Shown: piece after piece, positions 22,368 through 29,048 of the stretch
How positions within the stretch are numbered: the first letter of the stretch is position 1
Layout of the letters: each line of letters begins with the position of its first letter
Origin: Clostridiaceae bacterium
GTDB taxonomy: Bacteria; Bacillota; Clostridia; Oscillospirales; Butyricicoccaceae
Length of the DNA: 29,048 nucleotides
NCBI GenBank assembly: GCA_018383195.1
Contig: JAGZOP010000025.1
Coordinates: 1 to 29,048, forward strand
Direction of reading: 5' to 3'
The notes under the pieces: generated by a model
The model's input: the letters and a program-made list of their open reading frames with translations, nothing else
What the model was told of the DNA's origin: nothing
The model's database searches: none
Position numbers and translations under genes: made by a program

Positions 22368-25300
22368 ATGAAGAAGAGAGCGGCCAGCCTCGCGCTGGTG
22401 CTTTCCATGATCCTGTCGTTCACCTGTCAGGCGGGCGCTGTTGATGCAAACAGCGGCGATGACGGACAGCAGGTATCGACCTATGCGGCGCTCGAAGCTT
22501 CGGCACAGAGCGGCGGCTTGACCAAACTGGGTGCGGTCAAGTACATCCTGCTGGACTGCGGTATGAAGGAAACGCAGTTCCCGAGCGGCGACAGCGACTA
22601 CATCGCTATGGCGAAGAGCGTAGGCATCGCAGATGACAAGTTCGACGGTTCCGCAGCCTGCTCGCTGGAAGAGCTGCATACGATGGCAAACAGCACGGCA
22701 GCTGTTAACCTGCACAATGCAGTAAAGAACGGCACTCCGCTGTTTGTAGACGGTGTGGCACAGCCGATTTTTCCGTACACGAGCGGCGTTCCGACCAAGG
22801 ACGGCTACAGCAACGATAAAAGCGACATCATCCGCTACTCGGTTTACGTCGAGACCAACTACGACACCGACGGCGATGGCAAGCTTGATCTCGTAAAGGC
22901 GCTGGTGCAGCTTCCCCGTGCTGCCGCTGAGAACCCGAACAATCACAAGTTTGCGACTATCATGGATGCACGTCCGTATATCACGGGCTGCACGGATAAC
23001 GGCGATGACCGCAAGTTCACCTATAAGGAGGGTGATCTGGGCTATGACTTGAATAGCCTGTACGGTTCGGCAAAGTATCAGCGCGTTTCCAAGGGAGAAA
23101 TGAGCACGATGGATGCGGCCAAGAAAGCAACGGCAGACGAGTGGTACTATGTAAGCCCGTATGAGAGCGGCTCCTGGGGTGACTTCTACGACTATGAAGA
23201 TCTCGACTGGTACGACTACTTCCTCGTTCGCGGCTACGCGGTTGTTGAGGTAGGCGGTCTGGGCACTCGCGGCTCTGAGGGCCTGGAGACCTGCGGCGCT
23301 GATGTTGAGACTGACGCATTCAAGTGCGTCGTTGAATGGCTGGCACAGAACAGCAGCCGTGTTGCATATACCGATAAGAAGAACAACATTCAGATTAAGG
23401 CTGACTGGTCGAACGGCAACGTTGCTATGACCGGTCGTTCCTACGGCGGCACGACCGACTTTGCAGTTGCGTCTACCGGTGTAGCAAACCTCAAGACCAT
23501 CGTTCCGGTTGCAGGTATCGCAAGCTGGTATGAGTACACCAACTCGCAGGGTATCTCCACTGGCCGTAATCCGGCATATTCGGATAACCTCGGTTTCTAC
23601 TGCGCTGGCCGTTATATTGATGAAGACGACTGGAACAGCATGAAGGATGTTTACCAGAAGTACCTCAACCGTATTTATAATGATCAGATGGCGCTGAACG
23701 GTGACTATGGCACGCACTGGGCAACCCGTGACTACACCGCGGGCAACGAGGGCAAGAAGACCGATAACGGTCTGACCTATGACGACTTTAGCTGCCCGGC
23801 ACTTATCGTTCACGGTCTGAACGATGATAACGTTCGCACCAAGCAGTTCCAGCTGATGTATGATGCGTTTAAGAATGCAAATCAGAATGTCAAGCTGCTG
23901 CTGCATCAGGGCGCGCATATCACCCCGGACTATGACTCTCATAAGACCTCTCTGCTGATTGGCGATGAGACCTACAACGGTATTCTGAACAAGTGGTTCA
24001 GCCATTATCTGTATGACCAGAACAACGGTGCAGAGAAGATGGCAACCGTTACCGTACAGAGCAACATCGTTGATGGCGGCTGGTCCACCTCGGATACCTG
24101 GCCGACCTCGGATGAAGCGTCGGCATATGCCAATACGCTGACTCTGACCAACAATGCTAAGGGTACGACCACCATCAACAGCAACATGACCGGTATTTCT
24201 AGCTGGCGTGATGCGTTCACTACTGCGTCCACCTCTGCAAGCGCAATGTACACCTATGATGTCAAGGCCGATACCGTTATCAAGGGTACGGTCAAGGTAA
24301 ACATCTCGGCGGCTCCGATTCAGCATCCGGATAAGCAGGCTGTCGAAGCAGCTGATTTCGAAGCAGTCGAAGCTGCTCCGCGCGGCGTGGATCATGAAGA
24401 AATCATGAATCCAGACAATCAGGTTGCGGACGAGGATGAATATGACGCTGAAGATGAGTATGGCATTGCAGTCATGAGAGCAGGCAGCAACAGCCGTGAT
24501 GCGCTGATGATGAGCGCAATGCTAGTTGATGTATCTGACGAGGCATTCCAGAGCTATACCACCAGCGTTACCGAGAACAAGACCGGTGCGGTCAACTGGG
24601 TCGGCAGCGGTGCTGAGGATTACGATGTAATCGAGTTTAAGCCGACTACCTCCAAGTACAAGATTATTGCACGCGGCTGGATCGACCTTGCAAACCCGGG
24701 CGCAGGTTTCAGCTCTGCTTCCGCAGCGAACGAGGTTAGGCTTGAGGATGGCAAGCCTCGTAACTACACCGTATATCTCCAGCCGAACTACTACACCGTA
24801 AAGGCAGGCCACAAGCTGGCACTGGTTGTTTACACCTACGAGCCGGGCAAGGCAAGCTACTCTGAGAACTACGGTATCACCATTGACAATGCTGCACTGT
24901 CTGCCGTTATTCCGGTAGAAAACGGTCAGTACACTGCGACTATGTCCGCAGTAGACAACAAGTACTGCGTAAGCACCAGCGCAAAGAACGGCAAGGTTAC
25001 CGGTCTGGAGAGCAGCATGGTTACAGCAGGCACGGAAGTCACCCTCACCGCGACCGCAGACAGCGGTTATGATTTCAGCGGATGGACGGTAAACGGTGAG
25101 GCAGTTGAGGGCGGCGCTACGAAGACCTTCACCATCAACGGCAACACCACCATCACCGCAAACTTCACCGTGCATCATTCGAGCAGCGGCGGCGGCTCGT
25201 CCTCCGGCTCGAGTACCACGGTTTCCGCTTCCAAGTCGGATAACGGTTCGGTTTCGATCGACAAGACCTCGGCTTCCAAGGGCAGCACGGTTACTGTTAC

Positions 25301-25964
25301 CGTAAAGGCCAAGGACGGGTACAAGCTCGACAAGCTGACGATCACCGACGCAAAGGGCAATACCGTCGAAGTGACCGACAAGGGCAACGGCAAGTTCTCC
25401 TTCGTTATGCCGGAGGGCAAGGTAACGGTTACTCCGACCTTCGTTGCCGACAACGGCAGTCAGACCGAGAGCAAGTCTTACTCTGACGTCAAGACCGGAG
25501 ACTGGTACGCAGATGCGGTCAAGTATGTTTCCGACAAGGGTCTGATGAGCGGCACGGGCAGCGACAAGTTTGCGCCGAGCGCAACCACGACCCGTGCAAT
25601 GCTGATGACGGTTCTCGCGCGCTACGCAGGCGAGGACACCACCGGCGGCGCGACCTGGTACGAGAAGGGCATGGAGTGGGCAAAGGCTAAGGGTGTGTCC
25701 GATGGTACGAACCCGAACGCCAACATCACCCGCGAGCAGCTCGTTACCATGATGTACCGCTACGCTGGTTCTCCGAAGGCAGACGGCAAGCTCGACAGCT
25801 TCTCTGACTCTGCAAGCGTCAGCAGCTACGCAGCAGATGCAATGCAGTGGGCAGTTGCCAACGGCATTGTCAACGGCTCGAACGGCAAGCTGAATCCGCA
25901 GAATAACGCAACCCGCGCTGAGGTTGCCGCAATCCTCATGCGTTTCTGCGAGATGAGCAAGTAA
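22368..25964 (+). CDS. Secreted Xaa-Pro dipeptidyl-peptidase with SLH anchors
   Basis: The 1198-aa protein has a signal peptide (MKKRAASLALVLSMILSF, cleavage likely near QAGAVDA). An S15-type alpha/beta hydrolase domain carries GRSYGG with Ser358, an Asp in HGLNDDNV (about 486-487) and HQGAH with His517, the expected triad. Such enzymes release Xaa-Pro dipeptides from peptides. A PepX C-terminal-like beta domain follows, interrupted by a very acidic stretch ADEDEYDAEDEYG. Then come two InlB/Flg_new-type repeats (for example GYDFSGWTVNGE), a Ser-Gly linker and three SLH repeats (about 1035-1198) that bind cell-wall polymer. The ATG at 22368 has AGAGGGAG upstream; 25 codons earlier there is no site. 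It stands alone, with a terminator after it. Confidence 0.88.
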   Translation: MKKRAASLALVLSMILSFTCQAGAVDANSGDDGQQVSTYAALEASAQSGGLTKLGAVKYILLDCGMKETQFPSGDSDYIAMAKSVGIADDKFDGSAACSLEELHTMANSTAAVNLHNAVKNGTPLFVDGVAQPIFPYTSGVPTKDGYSNDKSDIIRYSVYVETNYDTDGDGKLDLVKALVQLPRAAAENPNNHKFATIMDARPYITGCTDNGDDRKFTYKEGDLGYDLNSLYGSAKYQRVSKGEMSTMDAAKKATADEWYYVSPYESGSWGDFYDYEDLDWYDYFLVRGYAVVEVGGLGTRGSEGLETCGADVETDAFKCVVEWLAQNSSRVAYTDKKNNIQIKADWSNGNVAMTGRSYGGTTDFAVASTGVANLKTIVPVAGIASWYEYTNSQGISTGRNPAYSDNLGFYCAGRYIDEDDWNSMKDVYQKYLNRIYNDQMALNGDYGTHWATRDYTAGNEGKKTDNGLTYDDFSCPALIVHGLNDDNVRTKQFQLMYDAFKNANQNVKLLLHQGAHITPDYDSHKTSLLIGDETYNGILNKWFSHYLYDQNNGAEKMATVTVQSNIVDGGWSTSDTWPTSDEASAYANTLTLTNNAKGTTTINSNMTGISSWRDAFTTASTSASAMYTYDVKADTVIKGTVKVNISAAPIQHPDKQAVEAADFEAVEAAPRGVDHEEIMNPDNQVADEDEYDAEDEYGIAVMRAGSNSRDALMMSAMLVDVSDEAFQSYTTSVTENKTGAVNWVGSGAEDYDVIEFKPTTSKYKIIARGWIDLANPGAGFSSASAANEVRLEDGKPRNYTVYLQPNYYTVKAGHKLALVVYTYEPGKASYSENYGITIDNAALSAVIPVENGQYTATMSAVDNKYCVSTSAKNGKVTGLESSMVTAGTEVTLTATADSGYDFSGWTVNGEAVEGGATKTFTINGNTTITANFTVHHSSSGGGSSSGSSTTVSASKSDNGSVSIDKTSASKGSTVTVTVKAKDGYKLDKLTITDAKGNTVEVTDKGNGKFSFVMPEGKVTVTPTFVADNGSQTESKSYSDVKTGDWYADAVKYVSDKGLMSGTGSDKFAPSATTTRAMLMTVLARYAGEDTTGGATWYEKGMEWAKAKGVSDGTNPNANITREQLVTMMYRYAGSPKADGKLDSFSDSASVSSYAADAMQWAVANGIVNGSNGKLNPQNNATRAEVAAILMRFCEMSK

Positions 25965-25994
25965 AAACTGAAAAAGTAAATCAGTAACATGCAG

Positions 25995-26036
25995 CCGCCG
26001 GGTTCCCCGTATTTGGGAGACCCGGCGGTATTTTAT
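25995..26036 (+). terminator. Rho-independent terminator of the SLH peptidase
   Basis: The 9-bp stem CCGCCGGGT / ACCCGGCGG has a 16-nt loop and is followed by TATTTTATCC. It starts 31 bp after the stop codon. Confidence 0.88.
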
Positions 26037-26059
26037 CCTGAGATTCAAGATAACAGCTA

Positions 26060-26102
26060 TTGCATCATAGCGTTATTAGAGTATAATATAATTATGATAT
26101 TA
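26060..26102 (+). promoter_or_regulatory. Promoter and possible operator of the phd/parE pair
   Basis: TTGCAT (26060-26065) and TATAAT (26082-26087) are 16 bp apart. TAATAT (26084-26089) and ATATTA (26097-26102) form an inverted repeat over the -10 box, where an antitoxin would bind for autoregulation. Confidence 0.6.
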
Positions 26103-26120
26103 CTATATAGAGGTGCTTTT

Positions 26121-26402
26121 ATGAATATCAAGCCGAGTGCAAGTATTCGTCAGAATTACAATGATATTGCCGAGCTGTGCAGATCCACCGGAGAGCCGGT
26201 TTATCTGACCAAGAACGGCGAAGGTGATCTTGTTGTAATGGATATCAATTCATTTACAAAACGCGAAAAAATGCTAAAGCTGCGCGAGGAACTGCTTGCT
26301 GTTGAGGAAGACCGCTTACACGGTGCACCGGACTACTCGGTGGATGAAGTTGCTTCCATGATGGATCAGGCAATTCGGGAGGCCTGCCATGCCGGAGCTT
26401 GA
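26121..26402 (+). CDS. Antitoxin, Phd/YefM family
   Basis: The 93-aa protein has the Phd/YefM N-terminal DNA-binding fold: MNIKPSASIRQNYNDIAELC, then EPVYLTKNGEGDLVVMDINS. The C-terminal helix (from EELLAVEEDRLHGAPD to the end) would bind and block the toxin. The ATG at 26121 has GAGGTG upstream; longer open sequence in front is non-coding. It overlaps the toxin gene by 14 bp, and the promoter carries an inverted repeat, both normal for type II pairs. Confidence 0.88.
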   Translation: MNIKPSASIRQNYNDIAELCRSTGEPVYLTKNGEGDLVVMDINSFTKREKMLKLREELLAVEEDRLHGAPDYSVDEVASMMDQAIREACHAGA

Positions 26403-26709
26403 AAACAAATTCCAGGTTATCGTATCCAAGCGAGCAGCGCAGCAGCTGGTTGAGCATGCGGTATTCATGGCACGGTTAGAAGAACGATTGGCACGCCAAT
26501 TGGCAGCTGACTTCTGGAAAGCGGCAGATTCTCTGCAAAGCTTTCCATTTCGAAACCCAATCTTGCGTTCGAGCGTTTTCGTAACAGAAAAGTATCGAAA
26601 AATGGTGTTTGGTAAATGGTATCTACTCATTTATCAAATTAAAGGCGAACGAGTTTTTGTTGAATACGTGATTGATGGACGGCAGGATTATCAATGGCTG
26701 ATTCAGTAA
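26389..26709 (+). CDS. Toxin, RelE/ParE family
   Basis: The 106-aa protein shows the ParE/RelE fold: FQVIVSKRAAQQLVEHAVFM, LAADFWKAADSLQSFPFRNP, YRKMVFGKWYLLIYQI and VFVEYVIDGRQDY. These pairs either cut mRNA at the ribosome or poison gyrase; the sequence does not say which. The start overlaps the antitoxin gene by 14 bp. A 12-bp stem with a GAAA loop follows as a convergent terminator. Confidence 0.88.
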   Translation: MPELENKFQVIVSKRAAQQLVEHAVFMARLEERLARQLAADFWKAADSLQSFPFRNPILRSSVFVTEKYRKMVFGKWYLLIYQIKGERVFVEYVIDGRQDYQWLIQ

Positions 26710-26729
26710 AATTCCAATACAACATCTGA

Positions 26730-26757
26730 CGAGCGCAGGCAGAAATGTCTGCGCTCG
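26730..26757. terminator. 12-bp hairpin with GAAA loop between convergent genes
   Basis: Arms CGAGCGCAGGCA and TGTCTGCGCTCG pair along 12 bp with one G-T pair and a GAAA tetraloop. It lies between the converging parE and resolvase genes. The T-tail is short, so termination is probable rather than sure. Confidence 0.65.
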
Positions 26758-26783
26758 TTCTATAGCGCTTACTCATATTCGCA

Positions 26784-27365
26784 TTATATGGATTTGATGC
26801 GTTTAAGTGCAAGAGAAGTCTGGGAGCACCGGCGGTAGAAGGTGTTGGGCTTGAGCCCGGTCTGCCGCATGGCTTCCACGGCGGTGATTTCCCCGGCACG
26901 CCATCGGGAAACCACCCGCTCGAAGTTGTCCGGCATAGGCATCGGCTTGCGGCCGGTGTACTTGCCCTGCTTTTTGGCAATCGCGATGCCCTCATGCTGA
27001 CGCTGAAGAATATACTCGCGCTCGAGCTCCGCAACTGCTGCAAATACGGTGAGCATAAACTTGCCGGTGGGTGTAGTCGTGTCGATTGCCTCCTTGCGGC
27101 TGACAAATTCTAATTGTTTCTCGGTCAGCCGTTCCACGAGATCGAGCAGGTCGCGCGTGTTCCTCGCAAAGCGGCTGATTGACTCAACGATAACCGTGTC
27201 GCCGCGCCGGACGTAATTCATCATACGGGTAAGCTCCGGCCGGTCGGCGTTTTTTCCGCTTGCCTTGTCGATGAAAACCTCATCAACGCCGAGCTCGCGC
27301 AGTAGGACCTCTTGTCGGGCGGTGTTTTGCTCTTCGGTGCTGACGCGGATGTAGCCAATTTTCAT
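26784..27365 (-). CDS. Small serine recombinase (resolvase/invertase type)
   Basis: The 193-aa protein begins MKIGYIRVSTEEQNTARQ with the nucleophile Ser9, then SGKNADRPELTRMM, ESISRFARNTRDLLDLVE and a long E-helix ELEREYILQRQHEGIAIAKK, ending with a helix-turn-helix (AGEITAVEAMRQTGLKPNTFYRR). That is the length and layout of TnpR/Hin/Gin resolvases and invertases, which recombine short inverted or direct sites. The ATG at 27365 has AAAGGAGAGA upstream. It lies between two toxin-antitoxin loci and points away from the MNT-HEPN gene. It looks intact. Its site is not obvious here. Confidence 0.93.
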   Translation of the reverse strand: MKIGYIRVSTEEQNTARQEVLLRELGVDEVFIDKASGKNADRPELTRMMNYVRRGDTVIVESISRFARNTRDLLDLVERLTEKQLEFVSRKEAIDTTTPTGKFMLTVFAAVAELEREYILQRQHEGIAIAKKQGKYTGRKPMPMPDNFERVVSRWRAGEITAVEAMRQTGLKPNTFYRRCSQTSLALKRIKSI

Positions 27366-27386
27366 GGTGTATCTCTCCTTTAAGTA

Positions 27387-27395
27387 TGGTATAAT
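27387..27395 (+). promoter_or_regulatory. Extended -10 promoter of the MNT-HEPN gene
   Basis: TGGTATAAT (TGn plus TATAAT) lies 25 bp before the start at 27421, in the divergent gap next to the resolvase. No strong -35 box is visible, as usual for extended -10 promoters. Confidence 0.6.
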
Positions 27396-27420
27396 GAAAA
27401 TAATAAGGACGGTGACGCTG

Positions 27421-28083
27421 ATGGATAAGACAATCGAACAGGTAAAACAGTTAGCGCACCGTTATGGAGTGCCGAAACTGGTATTATTCGGTTCGCGTGC
27501 CCGCGGCGATCATCACGCCCGTAGCGACTACGATTTTGCGGTCTGGGGCTGCACAGCGCAGCAGCGTGCGCAATTCAGCGATGCTGTTGAAAACGATTTG
27601 GACTCGCTGTATTCGGTTGATCTGGTGTTTGTCGGCGAACACACCGATGCCGCATTGCTTCAAAATATAGAGAAGGACGGGATTTGCTTGCTGGACCGTT
27701 ACAATACGAAATTCGAAAATCTCACCAATGCTGTAGAGCGTCTGCGCGAAGGTGTTCAGGCGTATCAAGAGAATCCGGCCAAAATCATTCGCGACGGTGT
27801 AATCCAGCGCTTTGAGTTCACCTGCGAACTGGCGTGGAAAACCACTCGTGAGTTCTTACTTGACCAAGGTTTTACAGAGTTGAACAGCCCGAAATCAACG
27901 ATGCGCAAGGCGTTCTCGTATGGCCTGATTGATGATGAACAGGCGTGGATTGCACTGCTGAATGCCCGCAACCAGACCTCGCATATTTATGATGATGCAA
28001 CCGCGCAGGAAATCTACTCGCAGATTGAGAGCGAGTTTGTGTCGCTGTTTGATAAACTTATCGAGCAGTTAAAATGCGGTTAA
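27421..28083 (+). CDS. Single-chain MNT-HEPN protein (nucleotidyltransferase plus HEPN)
   Basis: The 220-aa protein joins two domains that are normally separate. The N-terminal MNT domain has the motif GS-x10-DxD (Gly24, Ser25, Asp36, Asp38; GSRARGDHHARSDYD) and a third acid in SVDLVF. The C-terminal HEPN/HI0074-type domain (about 95-220) carries R-x4-H-x-Y (Arg183, His188, Tyr190; RNQTSHIY). In HepT-MntA type VII toxin-antitoxin systems, the MNT enzyme AMPylates that Tyr of the HEPN RNase to silence it. Having both in one chain may keep the toxin shut off by its own partner. The start ATG (27421) is 11 bp from AAGGA; an in-frame ATG further up lacks a site. Confidence 0.82.
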   Translation: MDKTIEQVKQLAHRYGVPKLVLFGSRARGDHHARSDYDFAVWGCTAQQRAQFSDAVENDLDSLYSVDLVFVGEHTDAALLQNIEKDGICLLDRYNTKFENLTNAVERLREGVQAYQENPAKIIRDGVIQRFEFTCELAWKTTREFLLDQGFTELNSPKSTMRKAFSYGLIDDEQAWIALLNARNQTSHIYDDATAQEIYSQIESEFVSLFDKLIEQLKCG

Positions 28084-28086
28084 TTG

Positions 28087-28106
28087 CAATAGGGTCGCCG
28101 TACTTT
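28087..28106 (+). repeat. Short repeat copy 1 (CAATAGGGTCGCCG)
   Basis: CAATAGGGTCGCCGTACTTT begins just 4 bp after the MNT-HEPN stop. A near copy is found on the other side of the mntA-hepT pair at 28825, and two inverted partial copies lie at 28869-28884 and 28911-28923. Confidence 0.6.
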
Positions 28107-28113
28107 CTTCCGC

Positions 28114-28142
28114 TTGTAAAAGCACATTGTTCTTGTTATACT
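28114..28142 (+). promoter_or_regulatory. Promoter of mntA-hepT
   Basis: TTGTAA (28114-28119) and TATACT (28137-28142) are 17 bp apart, 37 bp before the mntA start. Confidence 0.6.
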
Positions 28143-28179
28143 ACAATTAGAGAAAGATATCAGACAGGAGGTGTTCTCT

Positions 28180-28476
28180 ATGAAAACCTATACACTTGAT
28201 GAAATTCGTGAAATCGTTTCTAAACTGGCTGCCCAGTATGGCGCAAAGCGTGTTTACCTGTTCGGCTCATTCGCTCGCGGCGATATGACGGATTCCAGCG
28301 ACATTGACCTGCGTATTGACAAGGGCAGTATCAAAGGCTTTCAGCTTGCAGGACTTCTCCTCGATTTGGAGGATTCTCTTGGACGACCGGTCGATCTGGT
28401 ACCAACCACCAGCCTTGACCAGCGCTTTTTAGATTCCATTCATGATGATGAGGTGTTGCTGTATGAAGCCTCCTGA
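28180..28476 (+). CDS. mntA: MntA-type antitoxin nucleotidyltransferase
   Basis: The 98-aa minimal nucleotidyltransferase has the signature GS-x10-DxD (Gly29, Ser30, Asp41, Asp43) in FGSFARGDMTDSSDIDLRI, and a further acid in PVDLVPTTSL. In type VII systems it transfers AMP to the partner HEPN RNase and so neutralises it. The ATG at 28180 follows AGGAGGTG. It overlaps hepT by 14 bp. The gene has its own promoter. Confidence 0.9.
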   Translation: MKTYTLDEIREIVSKLAAQYGAKRVYLFGSFARGDMTDSSDIDLRIDKGSIKGFQLAGLLLDLEDSLGRPVDLVPTTSLDQRFLDSIHDDEVLLYEAS

Positions 28477-28813
28477 CCGCAATATCAGCGTCTTAGAACA
28501 TATCGTAGTTTATTGCGAACAGATTGAGCAGACGGTCGAGCGTTTCGGTAATGATGCCGAAATCTTCCGTACAGACTCAATTTATCGCAATGCTGCCGCA
28601 CTCTGTATCCTGCAAATCGGAGAGTTGGTCGGCAAGTTGACAGACGAATTTCGGGCACAGCATCCCTCTGTTCCGTGGCGGCAGATTAAGGCCATGCGCA
28701 ATATCGTAGCGCATAGCTATGGTACTGTCGATCCCGAAATCACATGGGAGATTATAAGCGATGATATTCCCGTCTTGAAACAATACTGTTCGACGATTAT
28801 CGCATCTGCATAA
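28463..28813 (+). CDS. hepT: HepT-type HEPN ribonuclease toxin
   Basis: The 116-aa DUF86/HepT-like protein has the catalytic R-x4-H-x-Y motif (Arg79, His84, Tyr86; RNIVAHSY) and helices ILQIGELVGKLTDEFR and PWRQIKAMRN. It is expected to be an RNase that is silenced when MntA AMPylates the Tyr. The ATG at 28463 has GAGGTGTTGCTGT before it. It overlaps mntA by 14 bp, the usual tight pair. Confidence 0.9.
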   Translation: MKPPDRNISVLEHIVVYCEQIEQTVERFGNDAEIFRTDSIYRNAAALCILQIGELVGKLTDEFRAQHPSVPWRQIKAMRNIVAHSYGTVDPEITWEIISDDIPVLKQYCSTIIASA

Positions 28814-28824
28814 ACCAAGTATAT

Positions 28825-28844
28825 CAATAGGGTCACCGCACATT
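28825..28844 (+). repeat. Short repeat copy 2 (CAATAGGGTCACCG)
   Basis: CAATAGGGTCACCGCACATT matches copy 1 (28087) in 17 of 20 positions. It sits 11 bp after the hepT stop, so copies 1 and 2 flank the mntA-hepT pair in the same direction. Confidence 0.6.
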
Positions 28845-28868
28845 TTAACATATTGCAAAAGTCCGAAA

Positions 28869-28923
28869 GCGACCCTGTTGACATAGTTTTTCGTTGTTTC
28901 AGATGGGTATACCCTATTGACAT
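28869..28923 (-). repeat. Inverted partial copies 3 and 4 of the short repeat
   Basis: GCGACCCTGTTGACAT (28869-28884) and CCCTATTGACAT (28912-28923) are inverted versions of the same repeat; GGGTATACCC (28905-28914) is a 10-bp palindrome. Both contain TTGACA-like boxes. They lie between hepT and the IS element. Confidence 0.5.
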
Positions 28924-28950
28924 GCTCAAAAAATACCGGCTCTTGATGAG

Positions 28951-29048
28951 TGAACTGCACCCCATTTGTTAGGCAGTATGATATACTATCTAAGAAGTGG
29001 GGTGTTTTATTATGCCAAAAGGAGTACCACATAAACGATATACGCCGG
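28951..29048 (+). mobile_element. IS3-family insertion sequence, left end (partial)
   Basis: TGAACTGCACCCC at 28951 resembles the terminal inverted repeats of IS3/IS150-type elements. A promoter-like TTGTTA and TATACT are downstream, then a transposase start. The rest and the right end are outside the window. Confidence 0.7.
29012..29048 (+). CDS. IS3-family transposase OrfA, N-terminus (partial)
   Basis: Twelve codons are present, MPKGVPHKRYTP, which match the start of OrfA proteins of IS3/IS150-type elements (MPKG..HKRYT.EFK). OrfA is the HTH part of the transposase. The ATG follows GTGGGGTG. The window ends inside the gene. Confidence 0.7.
   Translation, partial: MPKGVPHKRYTP

Noticed and set aside
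22278..24395. A 705-codon open frame on the minus strand opposite the SLH peptidase
   Set aside because: It mirrors a real gene with signal peptide, catalytic motifs and SLH domains. It has no ribosome site and a composition typical of an antisense shadow.
24522..26048. A 508-codon minus-strand frame at the end of the SLH peptidase
   Set aside because: Shadow of the SLH and repeat region, with no ribosome site or domain.
1..29048. CRISPR array, rRNA, tRNA or a known riboswitch
   Set aside because: I saw no regularly spaced repeats, no tRNA or rRNA sequence, and no riboswitch class I could recognise.

Overview
The window comes from a low-G+C-lineage (Firmicutes/Bacillota) anaerobe of moderate to high G+C, most likely a gut endospore-former of the Oscillospirales type. 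The pointers are spoVAE and part of spoVAD, purine-rich Shine-Dalgarno sites ahead of almost every start, a Firmicutes-type TepA protease, Tn-type large serine recombinases and an SLH-anchored peptidase. No dnaA, rRNA or tRNA gene is visible.

Region 1 (1-5.7 kb, nearly all minus strand) holds the end of a sugar ABC permease, a two-gene chromate transporter, and an overlapping trio: a 3'-truncated asnB-like gene, a 50-aa ORF and a large serine recombinase. Upstream are a small regulator gene broken by an in-frame stop, with a 15-bp palindrome before it, and tepA. Region 2 (5.7-6.1 kb) has no gene; it packs six DnaA-box-like 9-mers into 85 bp next to a very A+T-rich tract. Two parS-like sites lie 4.5 and 6.4 kb to the right. 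Genes point mostly away from this point, so it is a candidate replication origin, or another DnaA-controlled locus.

Region 3 (6.1-14.9 kb) carries a minus-strand operon of a type II secretion F-type protein with four small one-TM proteins but no ATPase. It also carries the plus-strand operon tsaC/sua5-coaE-small membrane protein-M18 aminopeptidase, then ptsI and a membrane-anchored hypothetical. Region 4 (14.9-19.9 kb, minus strand) begins with spoVAE and the last third of spoVAD. SpoVAD homology stops 20 bp from the stop codon of a second large serine recombinase, so an element is inserted in spoVAD; its other end is not in the window. Behind the recombinase are a DUF6870-like protein, an ATPase whose reading frame is cut by an in-frame TAG, and a small hypothetical.

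Region 5 (20-29 kb) has a decayed plus-strand gene, a large secreted Xaa-Pro dipeptidyl-peptidase with SLH domains, and a toxin-antitoxin island. The island contains Phd/ParE, a small resolvase, a single-chain MNT-HEPN protein, a MntA/HepT pair bordered by short repeats, and the left end of an IS3-family element at the window edge.

The strongest leads are the two genes (spoVAD and asnB) cut at the mouth of a large serine recombinase, which resembles the skin-type elements that are excised during sporulation; the DnaA-box cluster with parS sites; and the fused MNT-HEPN protein. All functional assignments are from reading the sequence and from family knowledge; no search was run.
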